From Streptomyces mexicanus (GTDB taxonomy: Bacteria; Actinomycetota; Actinomycetes; Streptomycetales; Streptomycetaceae): a stretch of 35,579 nt of DNA. The notes below the pieces were generated by a model. It saw nothing but the letters and a program-made list of their open reading frames with translations. It was not told the DNA's origin and made no database searches. Positions within the stretch are counted from its first letter, which is position 1. Each line of letters opens with the position of its first letter. Below, piece after piece: positions 8,337 through 16,108 of this stretch. The stretch lies in contig NZ_LR732544.1 in assembly GCF_902506575.1 (NCBI RefSeq), positions 154,458 to 190,036 on the forward strand, written 5' to 3'. A program made the position numbers and the translations under genes.

Positions 8337-8366
8337 CCGGCGCCGGCGGTTCAGGCCGGCAGCCGG
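8337..8366. terminator. Hairpin terminator between convergent genes
   Basis: CCGGCGCCGGC (8337-8347) pairs with GCCGGC-A-GCCGG (8355-8366) across a 7-nt loop, with one bulged A. It starts one base after the glycosyltransferase stop and lies before the RpiB stop from the other side, so it can serve both genes. There is no T tract, as is usual in Streptomyces. Confidence 0.6.
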
Positions 8367-8390
8367 TGGCCGGGGACTGTGCGGCTCGGA

Positions 8391-8846
8391 CTACGCCGTC
8401 GGCCGGGCGGAGTCGAGCCGTCCGACGCGGGCGACGTTCCGCCGGTCCTCGGCGTCCTCGCTGGGGCTCGCCGCGAACCAGGCGTCGAGGATCTCGCCGA
8501 GCAGCGGCTCGGAGGTCAGGCGCAGGCCGAGGGCGAGGGCGTTGGCGTCGTTCCAGCGGCGCGCGCCGTCCGCGGTGTAGGCGTCGGTGCACAGGGCCGC
8601 CCGCACCCCGGGCACCTTGTTCGCGGCGATGGAGGCGCCCGTACCGGTCCAGCAGCACACCACCGCCTGGTCGGACCGGCCCTCGGCGACGTCGCGGGCC
8701 GCGGCCTCGGAGCACGCCGCCCACTGCGGGTCGTCCCCGGGGCGCAGCGCGCCGTGGGTGATCACCTCGTGCCCGCGTTCGCGCAGCCGGTCGACCAGGG
8801 CGCGCGCCACGGGTTCGTCCATGTCGGAGGAGACGGAGATCCGCAT
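8391..8846 (-). CDS. RpiB/LacA/LacB-family sugar-phosphate isomerase
   Basis: A 151-residue RpiB-fold protein. The family isomerises aldose and ketose phosphates, for example ribose 5-phosphate to ribulose 5-phosphate. The N-terminus MRISVSSDMDEPVA and the anion-hole loop VVCCWTGTGASIAANK (about residues 67-82) match the fold. Canonical RpiB has C-G-T-G-x-G here; this protein has an inserted aromatic, CCWTGTG, a variant subgroup whose substrate is not clear. RNDANALALG (here RWNDANALALG) is the conserved downstream motif. The ATG at 8846 lacks a ribosome site and has TACGCT 6 nt upstream, so it may be leaderless. The true pentose-phosphate isomerase may be elsewhere in the genome. Confidence 0.85.
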   Translation of the reverse strand: MRISVSSDMDEPVARALVDRLRERGHEVITHGALRPGDDPQWAACSEAAARDVAEGRSDQAVVCCWTGTGASIAANKVPGVRAALCTDAYTADGARRWNDANALALGLRLTSEPLLGEILDAWFAASPSEDAEDRRNVARVGRLDSARPTA

Positions 8847-8852
8847 GCCCGC

Positions 8853-8858
8853 AGCGTA
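8853..8858 (-). promoter_or_regulatory. Putative -10 element of a leaderless RpiB-family transcript
   Basis: Minus-strand TACGCT (TANNNT) ends 6 nt before the ATG at 8846 and no Shine-Dalgarno is present. No -35 was recognised. Confidence 0.35.
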
Positions 8859-8957
8859 CGACAGCGGGCCCGGCCTCCCGGAGCCCGGCCGGAAACAGAC
8901 CCTGGAACAGACCGGAGCGCGCCGTGGCAAGTCCTGGAACGGACCCGAGAACAGGTC

Positions 8958-10073
8958 TCAGAACAGGCTCATCCCGAGCAGCAGCGCGCAGACGAACAGC
9001 AGTGCGCCGCCCACGACGGCGGCGGCGCGGCGGTGGCGGCGCAGCGGGCCGGCCAGGGCGGGGCGGCGCGCCGGTACGCGGTGCACGGTGGTGTTCCAGC
9101 CGGTGTCCAGGACGGCCTGGACCGGTGGGAGAGGCGGGTCCACCACCCCGGCGGGGGCGGGAGCGATCAGCGCGGCCCCGGCGGTCGGCTGGAGCGCGGG
9201 ACGGGGGGCCGCGTGGGGCCCGGGGACGTGGCCCGGCTGCTCCGGGGGCAGAGGTTCCGGGGCGCCGCGCCAGGCGCCGCCGCGGAACCAGTCGGCGACC
9301 TCACGGGCCGTGGGCCGCTCCTCGGGCCGCTTGGCGAGCATGCTCAGCAGGTACGCCTCGAAGGCCGGCGGCAGCGCGGCGCCGCGCTGGCGCGGCGGCA
9401 CGGGCGGGGCGTCGACGTGCTGGTACAGCAGGGCCGTGGCCGTCTCCGACTCGAACGGCGGCCGGCCGACGGCCAGTTGGTAGAGCACGCAGCCCAGCGA
9501 GTAGATGTCGGAGGCGGGACTCGCGGGCGTGCCGATGGCGCGTTCGGGCGCGAGGTACAGGCCGGTGCCGACGATCTGCCCGGTGGTGGTGAGCCCGGCG
9601 GAGGGGTCGTCGACGAAGCGCGCGATGCCGAAGTCGCCGATGCGCACGGTGCCGTCGTGGTCGCTGAGCAGGTTCCCGGGCTTGATGTCCCGGTGCACGA
9701 TGCCCTGCGCGTGCGCCGCGGCCAGGCCCTCGGCGGCCTGCTGGGCGACCTGGGCCAGCCGCGGCGGTGCGAGCGGTCCGCCGGTGGCCAGTTCACCGGC
9801 GAGGCTGTCGCCGTCGACCAGTTCCATGACGAGGAAGCAGCGGCCCTGCCAGGTGCCGAAGTCCAGCGTGCCCACCACGTGCGGGTGGTTCAGGCGTGCG
9901 GAGGTCTGCGCCTCCAGCCGGAACCGCGCCTCGGCCGAGGCGTCGGCCACGTCGCTCAACAACAGCTTGACCGCGACCGGCCGGCCGAGGACCTCGTCCT
10001 GGGCCCGCCAGACCTCGCCCATCCCGCCCCGCCCGATGACCGTGTGCAGCCGGTACCGATCCGCCACCAGCAC
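8958..10073 (-). CDS. Membrane Ser/Thr protein kinase (PknB-like, Hanks type)
   Basis: A 371-residue Hanks-type kinase. Glycine loop IGRGGMGEVW (residues 13-22), ATP Lys36 in VAVK, catalytic HRDIKPGN (127-134), DFG (147-149), TTTGQIVGTGLYLAPE activation segment ending APE (175-177), and DIYSLGCVLYQL. Residues 275-335 are a Pro/Ala linker. A single membrane segment (AAAVVGGALLFVCALLLGM, about 350-368) ends the protein, with only two residues after it, so there is no external sensor domain such as PASTA. The GTG at 10071-10073 is the first plausible start, with GAGGG about 13 nt upstream; a second GTG two codons on is possible. It is divergent from a tiny membrane-protein gene. Confidence 0.92.
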   Translation of the reverse strand: MLVADRYRLHTVIGRGGMGEVWRAQDEVLGRPVAVKLLLSDVADASAEARFRLEAQTSARLNHPHVVGTLDFGTWQGRCFLVMELVDGDSLAGELATGGPLAPPRLAQVAQQAAEGLAAAHAQGIVHRDIKPGNLLSDHDGTVRIGDFGIARFVDDPSAGLTTTGQIVGTGLYLAPERAIGTPASPASDIYSLGCVLYQLAVGRPPFESETATALLYQHVDAPPVPPRQRGAALPPAFEAYLLSMLAKRPEERPTAREVADWFRGGAWRGAPEPLPPEQPGHVPGPHAAPRPALQPTAGAALIAPAPAGVVDPPLPPVQAVLDTGWNTTVHRVPARRPALAGPLRRHRRAAAVVGGALLFVCALLLGMSLF

Positions 10074-10328
10074 CCGTAGACCGCCCTCAATCCCCGAAGA
10101 GTCCCACCCTCACAGCGCGCCCATCTTAACGATCACTTGGCGTGTCACTGACCAACGTCGTGCGCTTCAGGCCGTCCCGACGGCGCGGCACGCGGACCGC
10201 GCCCGGCGGCCCCATGGAATCCTTACGAGTGAAAAGCAGAAGGTCGCTCTTCGTACCAATATGTAGAACTGATCATGTATGCCATGGTCGCCCTACCCAC
10301 TGATCCACGCGGGAGAGGGAGGACGATC

Positions 10329-10505
10329 TTGGACCCACTGAGCTGGCTGTTCATCCCGTTGCTGACCGGACTCATGGCGAGCCTGTGGAACTGCTGTTCC
10401 GGGCGGACGCGGCGCGCCGACGTCTGGTCGGACGTGCAGCGCTACGACCGCGTCCGCGAGGCCCTGGGCCGCGCGGTCTCCTCGGTCACGGCGCCGTCGG
10501 CGTAG
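10329..10505 (+). CDS. Small membrane protein of unknown function
   Basis: A 58-residue protein starting at TTG (10329), selected because GGGAGAGGGAGGA ends 5 nt before it. In-frame ATGs at 10275 and 10284 would add up to 18 residues but have no ribosome site. One hydrophobic helix (LSWLFIPLLTGLMASLW) sits at the N-terminus, followed by a Cys-Cys pair and a basic, then amphipathic, cytosolic tail ending in Pro-Ser-Ala. No family is recognised. It is divergent from the Ser/Thr kinase (255-bp gap) and runs into the TauE gene from the opposite side with 7 bp between stops. Confidence 0.55.
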   Translation: MDPLSWLFIPLLTGLMASLWNCCSGRTRRADVWSDVQRYDRVREALGRAVSSVTAPSA

Positions 10506-10512
10506 ACAGCCC

Positions 10513-11289
10513 CTAGGCCAGCAGCAGCTGCAGGCCGCCCACGACCGTCGCCGCGATCACCAGCCGCTCGAACAGCCGCTGGTCGATGTGGTGCACGGCC
10601 CACTTGCCGAGCAGCGCGCCGGGCACGACGAACACCGCCAGCACCGCGTCCAGGACGAGCGAGCGGCCGTCGATCAAGCCCAGTCCCGCGCTGAACGGCA
10701 CCTTGGAGACGTTGACCACGAGGAAGAAGAAGGCCGATGTGCCGAGGAAGCCGAGCTTGCGGAAGCCGGCCGACAGCAGGTACATCGACATCACCGGGCC
10801 GCCCGCGTTGGCGACCATGGTGGTGAAGCCGCCGAGGACGCCGTAGGAGCGGGCCTTGAGGCGGCCGGAGCGGGTGGTGACCGTGTCCGGTTCATCCTCC
10901 CGTCCGGCCGCCCGCCGCCGCCACACCGTGACGGCCGCCATCACCAGCAGGATCACGCCGATGGAGGTCCGCATCACGGCGTCGTCGGCCCACAGCAGGA
11001 ACAGCGTGCCGGCCACCACGCCGGCCGCGACGGCCGGGAACAGCCGCCACAGCGTGGGCCAGTGGGCGTGCCGCCGGTAGGTGAGGACGGCCAGGACGTC
11101 GCCCGCGATCAGCACCGGCAGCAGGACGCCGGTGGAGGCCCGGGCGGGCAGGACGGCCGCGAAGATCGCGAGGCTGACCGTGTTGGCCCCGCTGACGGCG
11201 GTCTTGGAGAAGCCTACGAGCAGGGCCGCGCAGGCGAGCGCCGCGAAACCCGCTGCCGACAGGTGCCACTCATTGATGATCGTGTCCAT
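10513..11289 (-). CDS. TauE/SafE-family membrane transporter (sulfite exporter type)
   Basis: A 258-residue polytopic membrane protein of the TauE/SafE (DUF81) family, which exports or imports sulfur oxyanions and small organic acids. It shows the two-fold repeat: LLVGFSKTAVSGANTVS in the first half (residues 24-40) and VLGGFTTMVANAGGPVMSMYL in the second, the glycine-rich re-entrant motifs of the family, with about eight hydrophobic segments. The open frame extends to a TTG at 11316, but the promoter described below places the -10 element between that TTG and the ATG at 11289, so the ATG is the start. The mRNA leader would then be only a few nucleotides. Substrate is not defined. Confidence 0.88.
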   Translation of the reverse strand: MDTIINEWHLSAAGFAALACAALLVGFSKTAVSGANTVSLAIFAAVLPARASTGVLLPVLIAGDVLAVLTYRRHAHWPTLWRLFPAVAAGVVAGTLFLLWADDAVMRTSIGVILLVMAAVTVWRRRAAGREDEPDTVTTRSGRLKARSYGVLGGFTTMVANAGGPVMSMYLLSAGFRKLGFLGTSAFFFLVVNVSKVPFSAGLGLIDGRSLVLDAVLAVFVVPGALLGKWAVHHIDQRLFERLVIAATVVGGLQLLLA

Positions 11290-11299
11290 GCGGACACTG

Positions 11300-11329
11300 A
11301 TGCTATGTCCGGACAAGACAAGGAGTCAG
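11300..11329 (-). promoter_or_regulatory. Promoter with palindromic operator for the TauE/SafE gene
   Basis: On the minus strand CTGACT (11324-11329) and TAGCAT (11300-11305) are separated by 18 bp, a good -35/-10 pair. The perfect palindrome TGTCCGGACA (11306-11315) fills the spacer next to the -10. GCGGACA (11290-11296) makes a further inverted match to TGTCCGG. A repressor binding here would block RNA polymerase. The regulator is unknown and not encoded next to the gene. Confidence 0.5.
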
Positions 11330-11416
11330 GGCCGTCTCACCAGGTGGCCGGCCGCGGGACCGGGCGGTCGGCGCGACGGACGGCCGCCGCCCCGCCGGGC
11401 GCTATCGGTCGACGCG

Positions 11417-12928
11417 TCAGCCCCGCCCGTACCGCGCCCGCAGCTCCCGCTTGAGGACCTTCATGCTCGGCCCGAGCGGCAGCGCGTCGGTGAACTCCAC
11501 GCGCCGCGGGTACTTGTGCCGGCCCAGCCGCTCCTTGGCCCAGGCGACGACCTCGGCCGCGTCCGGCTGGGTGCCGGGCGCGGGGACGACCACCGCGCAC
11601 ACCTCCTCGCCGTGCAGCTCGTCGGGCAGGCCGATGACGGCGACCTGGGCGATGCCGGGGTGGCGCAGCAGCACCTCCTCGACCTCGCGGGGGTAGACGT
11701 TGTAGCCGCCGCGGATGACGACGTCCTTCTTGCGGTCGACGATCCTGAGGAAGCCCTCGTCGTCCTTGGTGCCCAGGTCGCCGGTGCGGAACCAGCCGTC
11801 GACCAGTGCCTCGGCGGTGGCCTCGGGGCGGCCGAGGTAGCCGGAGAAGACGTTGTGGCCGCGCACCACGACCTCGCCGAGTTCGCCCGGCGGCAGCAGT
11901 TCGACGCGGTCCTCCACCTCGGCGCGGGCGATCTCCACGTCCACGCCCCACAGCGGGTGGCCGATGGTGCCGGGCTTCGCGCCGAAGACGGGCTGGTTGA
12001 CGGCCGCCGCAGGCGAGGTCTCCGACAGCCCGTAGCCCTCGTAGATCTTCGCGCCGAACGCCGCCTCGAACCGCTCCAGCACCGCGACCGGCAGCGAGGC
12101 GCCGCCGGAGATGCACACGCGCAGGTCGGGCAGCACGTCGGCGTCGGCCGCCGCGGCGGCCAGCGAGACGAACATCGTCGGCACGCCGTGGAAGGTGTTC
12201 ACGCCCTCCTTCACCATCAGCTCGATCGCGCGGGCCGCGTCGAAGCGCGGCAGCAGCACGAGCGTCGCCCCCGCCCGCCAGGTGGAGTTCAGCGACACCG
12301 TCTGCCCGAAGGCGTGGAACAGCGGCAGCGCGCCGAGCGCGATGTCGTCGGGGCGGATGTCGTTGGCGTCGAAGGCGTTGACGGTCGCGTTCATCACCAG
12401 GTTGAAGTGGCTGAGCACGGCCCCCTTGGGGACGCCGGTGGTGCCGCTGGTGTAGAAGACGACGGCCGGGTCGTCGGCGTCACGGGTGACGTAGGACGGC
12501 AGCGGGCCGGCCTCGGCGGCGAGTTTCTCGAAGTGCGCGCCCAAGGTGACGACGTCGACGCCCGCCGCCCGGGCCGCGGCCGTGCCCGTCTCGGCCTGCG
12601 CCGGGTGGCACAGCAGCAGACCGGCGCCGCTGTCCCTCAGGACGTGCTCCGCCTCCGCCGCCGACAGCAGCAGGTGGACCGGGACGACGACCGCGCCGGC
12701 GGCGGCGATGGCGTAGTAGGCCACCGGGAACTCCGCGGTGTTCGGCGCCATCAGCGCGACCCGGTCCCCCGGCCGCACGCCGAGCCCGACGAGCGCGGCG
12801 GCCTGGGCGCGGGCCCGCTGCCAGACCTCGGCGAAGCCGAGCCGCAGGTCGCCCTCCACGAGGGCGGTCTTGTCCGGGCGGCGCCGGGCGTTCTCGGCGA
12901 GGATCGCGGCGACGGAGAGGGTTGCCAT
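11417..12928 (-). CDS. Acyl-CoA synthetase (long-chain fatty-acid CoA ligase type)
   Basis: A 503-residue AMP-forming enzyme of the ANL superfamily, activating a carboxylate to acyl-AMP and then acyl-CoA. Motifs: P-loop YTSGTTGVPKGAVLSH (about residues 159-174), GYGLSETSP (about 299-307), the GWFRTGDLG hinge motif and RKKDVVIRGGYNVYPREVE, and the adenylation Lys near the C-terminus in PSMKVLKREL. The ATG at 12928 is preceded by AAGGA about 11 nt upstream. A thiolase gene lies upstream on the same strand, 187 bp away, with a 30-bp repeat array in the gap. Chain-length preference cannot be read; the neighbourhood suggests fatty-acid or related acid catabolism. Confidence 0.92.
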   Translation of the reverse strand: MATLSVAAILAENARRRPDKTALVEGDLRLGFAEVWQRARAQAAALVGLGVRPGDRVALMAPNTAEFPVAYYAIAAAGAVVVPVHLLLSAAEAEHVLRDSGAGLLLCHPAQAETGTAAARAAGVDVVTLGAHFEKLAAEAGPLPSYVTRDADDPAVVFYTSGTTGVPKGAVLSHFNLVMNATVNAFDANDIRPDDIALGALPLFHAFGQTVSLNSTWRAGATLVLLPRFDAARAIELMVKEGVNTFHGVPTMFVSLAAAAADADVLPDLRVCISGGASLPVAVLERFEAAFGAKIYEGYGLSETSPAAAVNQPVFGAKPGTIGHPLWGVDVEIARAEVEDRVELLPPGELGEVVVRGHNVFSGYLGRPEATAEALVDGWFRTGDLGTKDDEGFLRIVDRKKDVVIRGGYNVYPREVEEVLLRHPGIAQVAVIGLPDELHGEEVCAVVVPAPGTQPDAAEVVAWAKERLGRHKYPRRVEFTDALPLGPSMKVLKRELRARYGRG

Positions 12929-12997
12929 GGAGGGGTACTTCCTTCGGGTGCGGCTTCGTTGCTGCTGTGGCGGTGGATGTCCTTGGGGGACGGCCCC

Positions 12998-13113
12998 GTT
13001 CGGCGTGTTCGGCGTGCGCCGGGGTCGTTCAGGTCGGTTCGGCGTGTGCCGGGGCGTTCGGGTCCGCTCGGCGTGCGCCGGGGCCGTTCGGGCCCGCTCG
13101 GCGTGCGCCGTTC
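12998..13113. repeat. About 30-bp degenerate tandem repeat, four copies
   Basis: The word GGCGTGCGCC or GGCGTGTGCC recurs at 13011, 13041, 13070 and 13100, each inside a unit close to CGCTCGGCGTGCGCCGGGGC followed by CGTTCGGGCC. The array lies in the gap between the thiolase stop and the acyl-CoA synthetase start. Confidence 0.75.
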
Positions 13114-13115
13114 AC

Positions 13116-14303
13116 TCAGGCCCGCTCGACCAGGACGGCGCTGCCCTGTCCGACGCCCACGCACATCGTGGCCAGGCCGCGGACCGCGCCGGTGCGGCGC
13201 ATGCGGTGCAGCAGCGTGGTCAGGATGCGGGCGCCGGAGCAGCCGAGCGGATGGCCGAGGGCGATGGCGCCGCCGGTGGGGTTGACCAGGTCCTCGTCGA
13301 TGCCCAGCTGGTCGACGCAGGCCAGCGCCTGGGCGGCGAACGCCTCGTTGAACTCGGCCTCCTCGATGTCGCCGATGCTCCAGCCGGCGCGGGTGAGGGC
13401 CTTGCGGGTGGCGGGGACCGGTCCGATGCCCATCACATCGGGGTGGACGCCCGCGGAGGCGCCGGCGACGTAGCGGCCCAGGGACCGAAGGCCCAGCTCG
13501 TGCAGGGCGTCCTCGCTGACCAGCAGGAGGCCGGCGGCGCCGTCGTTCATCGGGGAGGCGTTGCCCGCGGTGACCGTGCCGCCGGTTCGGAAGACGGGCT
13601 TCAGGCGGGCGAGCTTGTCGTGGGAGGTGTCCTCGCGGATGCTCTCGTCGCGGTCGACGACGACGCCGTCGGGGCGCTCGACGGGCAGGAGTTCGGCGTC
13701 GAAGAGGCCGTCCTTGCGGGCCTGGGCGGCCAGGCGGTGGCTGCGCAGCGCGAACGCGTCCTGGCGTTCGCGCGTGATGCCGTACCGGGCGGCGACCTCC
13801 TCGGCGGTCTCGCCCATGGACAGCAGGCCGTGCAGCTCCTTCATGGCCGGGTTGACCAGGCGCCAGCCGAGCCGGGTGTCGTACATCTCGATGCGGTGCG
13901 GCAGGGCCTCGTCGGGCCGGGGCAGCACGAACGGGGCGCGGCTCATCGACTCCGAACCGCCCGCGAGCACGATGTCGGCCTCACCGGCGGCGACGGTGCG
14001 GGCGGCGGTGGTGACCGCCTCCAGGCCGGAGGCGCACAGCCGGTTCACCGTGGCGCCGGGCACGGTCTCGGGCAGGCCCGCGAGCAGCGCGGCCATCCGG
14101 GCGACGTTGCGGTTGTCCTCACCGGCCTGGTTGGCGGCGCCCCAGTAGACGTCGTCGATGCGCGCGGGGTCGAGCGCGGGCACGTCGGCGACGAGGGCGC
14201 GGATCACGGCGGCGGCCAGGTCGTCGGGGCGCACGGTGGACAGGGCTCCGCGCAGCTTGCCGATCGGGGTGCGGCGGGCGGCCGCGAAGTGGACGGGGCG
14301 CAC
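13116..14303 (-). CDS. Thiolase (acetyl-CoA acyltransferase, PcaF-like)
   Basis: A 395-residue thiolase. It condenses or cleaves 3-ketoacyl-CoA with a cysteine nucleophile. Cys90 lies in VNRLCASGLEA, the second active-site block is NEAFAAQ, the catalytic His is in GHPLGCSGAR, and the C-terminal Cys in MCVGVGQG. The GAANQAGEDNRNVARMA segment is typical of the beta-ketoadipyl-CoA thiolase (PcaF) and fatty-acid thiolase group; no other aromatic-degradation gene is nearby, so a fatty-acid role is equally possible. The GTG at 14303 has GAGGAG 7 nt upstream. It likely forms an operon with the downstream acyl-CoA synthetase. Confidence 0.92.
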   Translation of the reverse strand: MRPVHFAAARRTPIGKLRGALSTVRPDDLAAAVIRALVADVPALDPARIDDVYWGAANQAGEDNRNVARMAALLAGLPETVPGATVNRLCASGLEAVTTAARTVAAGEADIVLAGGSESMSRAPFVLPRPDEALPHRIEMYDTRLGWRLVNPAMKELHGLLSMGETAEEVAARYGITRERQDAFALRSHRLAAQARKDGLFDAELLPVERPDGVVVDRDESIREDTSHDKLARLKPVFRTGGTVTAGNASPMNDGAAGLLLVSEDALHELGLRSLGRYVAGASAGVHPDVMGIGPVPATRKALTRAGWSIGDIEEAEFNEAFAAQALACVDQLGIDEDLVNPTGGAIALGHPLGCSGARILTTLLHRMRRTGAVRGLATMCVGVGQGSAVLVERA

Positions 14304-14365
14304 GACAGGACTCCTCACAGGCCCGCGCGGGCCTGGCACGGACCGGGAATCAGCCACGGATCATT

Positions 14366-14382
14366 AATTAGCACTGCTAGTT
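14366..14382. promoter_or_regulatory. TetR-style operator in a divergent promoter
   Basis: AATTAGCA-C-TGCTAGTT is a 17-bp palindrome around a central C with one mismatch. It lies in the only AT-rich patch between the thiolase (minus) and the alpha/beta hydrolase (plus). A -10-like TATAGA is at 14389-14394 for the plus strand. The symmetry and length resemble TetR-family acyl-CoA-responsive operators. No regulator gene is adjacent. Confidence 0.5.
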
Positions 14383-14454
14383 TTGGACTATAGACCTCGG
14401 ACCGGTCCCCTGGGAAGATCCCTCCGCGAAGCACCCCCAGATGCCGGAGGAGAG

Positions 14455-15273
14455 ATGGCCGACACCCGCGAACACACCCTGCCCGGCACCAAGGGCGCCC
14501 TCCTCGTCCACGAGTGGCCGCACACCCGGCCCCGGTACCTCGCCCTGCTGGTGCACGGCTACGGGGAGCACGCCGGGCGGTACCAGGAGGTCGCCGGCGT
14601 GCTCGGGGCGCACGGCGCGGCCGTGTACGCGCCCGACCACGTCGGCCACGGCGGGTCGGCGGGCGAGCGCGTGGTCGTCGAGGACTTCGAGGACGTGGTG
14701 AGCGACGTGCACGCGGTCGCGGACCTCGCCCGCGCCGCGCACCCCGGGCTGCCGCTGGTGCTGGTCGGGCACTCCATGGGCGGGCTGATCTCCGCCCGCT
14801 ACGCCCAGCGCCACGGCGCCGAGCTGACCGCACTGGTGCTGTCCGGCCCGGTCATCGGCGCCTGGGAGCTGCCCGGCCGGCTGCTCGCCCTGGAGGAGAT
14901 CCCCGACACGCCGATCAGCCCGGCGGCGCTGTCCCGTGACCCGGCGGTCGGCGCGGCGTACGCGGCGGACCCGCTGGTGTGGCACGGGCCGATGAAGCGG
15001 CCGACGCTGGAGGCGTTCGCACGGACCCTGCGGACCGTCGCCGAGGGCGGGGACGTGGGAGGGCTGCCGGTGCTGTGGCTGCACGGCGACGACGACCGGC
15101 TGGTGCCGCTGCCCGGCAGCCGGGTCGGCGTCGAACGCCTCACCGGCGGTGCCGGCGGCGACCTGACCGAGCGGATCTACCCGGGTGCCCGGCACGAGGT
15201 GTTCCTGGAGACCAACCGCGCCCCGGTGTTCGCTGACGTGACGGCGGTCCTGGACCGGGTCCTGCCGCGCTGA
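14455..15273 (+). CDS. Alpha/beta hydrolase, monoacylglycerol-lipase type
   Basis: A 272-residue serine hydrolase (hydrolase_4 / monoglyceride lipase group). The oxyanion region reads LLVHGYGEHAGRY (residues 31-43), the nucleophile elbow GHSMGG (105-110, Ser107), then the Asp in WLHGDDDRLVP and the His in GARHEVFLE. The HGxGEHxGRY motif is the mark of monoacylglycerol lipases, which release glycerol and a free fatty acid. The ATG at 14455 is preceded by GGAGG at 14446-14450; an ATG at 14383 lies inside the promoter patch and lacks a ribosome site. It is divergent from the thiolase and acyl-CoA synthetase genes, whose substrates it could supply. Confidence 0.9.
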   Translation: MADTREHTLPGTKGALLVHEWPHTRPRYLALLVHGYGEHAGRYQEVAGVLGAHGAAVYAPDHVGHGGSAGERVVVEDFEDVVSDVHAVADLARAAHPGLPLVLVGHSMGGLISARYAQRHGAELTALVLSGPVIGAWELPGRLLALEEIPDTPISPAALSRDPAVGAAYAADPLVWHGPMKRPTLEAFARTLRTVAEGGDVGGLPVLWLHGDDDRLVPLPGSRVGVERLTGGAGGDLTERIYPGARHEVFLETNRAPVFADVTAVLDRVLPR

Positions 15274-15565
15274 GGCGCCGCCCGGGCGGGGTGCACGGCT
15301 CCTCTCCGGCCGCCCGCCCGCTTCCTCTCCGTCTGTCCGCATTCGCCCGCCGGTTCGTCTGCGACCGCCCGCCCGTTCATGGGGCCGGGGCGCGCGGCGG
15401 CCGTTGTTTGCAGTGGTGTGCCCGGGGCACCCGCGCCTGCACGGGGCCGGTGCGCGGGGGCGCCCGGTGGACGGGATGTGAGCCGGGGCTCGCGGCGGCC
15501 CGACGACGCGAGACGCGAGCCGGGACCCGCACCGGCCCGGAGGACCGCGGAAGGAGAACCACCGT

Positions 15566-16048
15566 ATGACTGTCGTGAAGAGCACGATCCCCGAGTCGGC
15601 GCGCCAGGTCACCGGGGAGGCGCTGCAGAGCACCTTGGTGGACCTGCTCGGACTGTCGCTGATCGGGAAGCAGGCGCACTGGAACATCGTGGGACCGCGG
15701 TTCCGCTCGATCCACCTGCAGCTCGACGAGGTGGTGTCGGCGGCCCGTTCCTTCGCCGACACGGTCGCCGAACGCTCCTCCGCGCTCGGCCTGCCCCCGG
15801 ACGGCCGCCCGGAGACGATCGCCTCGGCGTTCACCCTGCCCGGCCCCAAGGACGGCTGGGTGCGTGACGTCGACGTCGTCCAGGTCATGGTCGACGCCCT
15901 GGAGGCCGCCATCGCGCGCCTGCGCGAGCGCATCGAGGCGACGGAGAAGCCCGACCCGGTCACCCAGGACCTGCTGATCGCGATCACCGCCGAGCTGGAG
16001 AAGCAGCGCTGGATGTTCGCCGCCGAGAACGTCTCCCGCGAGGACTGA
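15566..16048 (+). CDS. dps: Dps-family DNA-binding ferritin-like protein
   Basis: A 160-residue Dps. Dodecameric Dps proteins oxidise Fe(II) with peroxide, store iron and coat DNA during stress. The ferroxidase motif GKQAHWNIVGPRFRSIHLQLDEV contains the His38, His50, Asp54 and Glu55 type ligands; the last helix ends EKQRWMFAAENV. There are no long basic tails, so direct DNA binding may be weak. The ATG at 15566 has AAGGAGA about 8 nt upstream. The 292 bp before it hold no gene; I saw no convincing sigma-B-type promoter. Two genes follow on the same strand, DUF3140 and an HhH-GPD protein. Confidence 0.92.
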   Translation: MTVVKSTIPESARQVTGEALQSTLVDLLGLSLIGKQAHWNIVGPRFRSIHLQLDEVVSAARSFADTVAERSSALGLPPDGRPETIASAFTLPGPKDGWVRDVDVVQVMVDALEAAIARLRERIEATEKPDPVTQDLLIAITAELEKQRWMFAAENVSRED

Positions 16049-16108
16049 CCGGCGCGCTGTTCCGTGCGACGAACGGCTGTCGGTACGAGGAACGAAAGGG
16101 GACCGTCG

